Source: Bacteroidales bacterium
GTDB taxonomy: Bacteria; Bacteroidota; Bacteroidia; Bacteroidales; Bacteroidaceae
Direction of reading: 5' to 3'
Assembly: GCA_004555245.1 (NCBI GenBank)
Contig: SFIS01000094.1
Coordinates: 1 to 6,674 of the forward strand
Length of the DNA stretch: 6,674 nucleotides
The notes beneath the pieces are model-generated. The model did no database searches. It saw nothing but the letters and a program-made list of their open reading frames with translations, and was not told where the DNA came from. The translations under genes were made by a program, and so were the position numbers. How positions within the stretch are numbered: the stretch's first letter is position 1; each line of letters starts with the position of its first letter. Shown piece by piece: positions 6,250 to 6,674 of the stretch.

Positions 6250-6319
6250 GTAGTATGTTGTAGTGTTAGAAGTAGTATATTGTAGTGTTAAAGGTAGTAT
6301 ATTGTAGTGTTAGAAGTAG
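6250..6319. repeat. Tandem array 1, 22-bp period, three units plus a partial
   Basis: Three consecutive 22-bp units start at 6250, 6272 and 6294, followed by a 4-base start of a fourth (GTAG, 6316-6319). Each begins GTAGTAT and carries the core GTATrTTGTAGTGTTA; units differ at only a few positions. There are no spacers between units, so this is not a CRISPR array. The period is about two helical turns, which would put any bound protein on one DNA face. Confidence 0.9.
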
Positions 6320-6330
6320 CCATTGAAAAC

Positions 6331-6433
6331 CGTATGGTTGCAGTCAAAAGTTCGTATGATTGCAGTCAAAAGTTCGTATGATTGCAGTCAAAAGTTAGTA
6401 TGATAGCAGTCAAAAATTCGTACGACTTCTTTT
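6331..6433. repeat. Tandem array 2, 22-bp period, four units plus a degenerate fifth
   Basis: Units start at 6331, 6353, 6375 and 6397. Units 2 and 3 are identical, unit 1 differs by one base (GTATGGTTG for GTATGATTG) and unit 4 by a few. A degenerate fifth begins CGTACGA at 6419. The core GTATGATTGCAGTCAAAAG resembles the array 1 core (GTAT-ATTGTAGT), so the arrays may share an origin. Fifteen to sixteen unmatched bases separate them, and the GTAT cores are 35 bp apart across the junction instead of 22. Confidence 0.9.
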
Positions 6434-6578
6434 GTGTCTTTACCTGTTACACTATACACATTTTTCTTTCATTACCTGAAACAGTAGTCAGCTTTGCAAA
6501 AGGCATGCTGAATCAATAGACACATGCCACATCTCATACCAACCCGTCAACTGAAGCAACTTTGTCACCAGAAAGCAA

Positions 6579-6674
6579 ATCGAGTAGGAGGTAAACACTA
6601 ATCATAGGTGTTTATCTCCTACTTTCGTGTTTACCGACCTCTCACACCACCGTACGTGCCGTTCGGCATACGGC
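6579..6674 (-). mobile_element. 3' end of a group II intron (domains V and VI), truncated by the window edge
   Basis: Read on the minus strand, the right edge carries most of a domain V hairpin (6674-6646): GCCGTATGCC, loop GAAC, GGC-A-CG-TACGGT, with the expected two-base CG bulge. The triad appears to be CGC, the form I associate with group IIC introns. Domain VI follows (about 6644-6579). GAG pairs with CTC at its base, GGTAAACAC (6636-6628) pairs with GTGTTTACC (6599-6591), and an unpaired A opposite 6585 sits 7 nt from the end, where the branch-point A belongs. The element ends CTCGAT, giving a 3' boundary at 6579; introns of this class end in AY. Domains I-IV and any reverse transcriptase/maturase gene would lie right of the window. 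The 3' exon continues leftward from 6578. Confidence 0.8.

Noticed and set aside
6250..6433. CRISPR array
   Set aside because: The 22-bp units abut directly with no unique spacers, and no cas genes are present.

Overview
The window looks like a chromosomal segment of a Bacteroidota bacterium, most likely order Bacteroidales and Prevotella-like. Three things suggest this. Most genes lack Shine-Dalgarno sequences. The rsmI promoter matches the Bacteroidota consensus (TTTG, 20 nt, TAnnTTTG). The thymidine kinase and bile-salt-hydrolase-like proteins resemble Bacteroidales homologues as I remember them. No database search was possible, so the taxon is inferred.

Layout. Positions 1-84 may hold the last codons of a gene running in from the left. 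A structured leader (about 223-339) precedes a secreted choloylglycine hydrolase / penicillin V acylase family enzyme (340-1425, +). Its end overlaps by 20 bp, tail to tail, the end of an AI-2E family permease gene (1406-2533, -). A 226-bp spacer rich in GTTGAC motifs and palindromes follows. Next come a coiled-coil lipoprotein of unknown function (2760-3605, -) and the 16S rRNA methyltransferase gene rsmI (3717-4484, -). From a shared divergent promoter region, tdk (4650-5234, +) and a HAD phosphatase gene (5231-5887, +) run rightward as an ATGA-overlapped pair, closed by a strong terminator at 5948-5985.

The last 790 bp hold no convincing protein gene and are the most unusual part. Two neighbouring tandem arrays (6250-6319 and 6331-6433) have different units, the same 22-bp period and a shared core. 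At the right edge, on the minus strand, lie domains V and VI of a group II intron (6579 to beyond 6674). Its catalytic CGC-type domain V and bulged branch-point A are recognisable. The rest of the intron, including any reverse transcriptase, lies outside the window.

The genes are mostly housekeeping: rRNA modification, thymidine salvage and a small-metabolite phosphatase, plus envelope functions (amide hydrolase, lipoprotein, permease). I see no defence or biosynthetic cluster. The candidates for something undescribed are the paired 22-bp arrays, the intron's domain VI with a competing hairpin, and the nested palindromes at 2666-2724.
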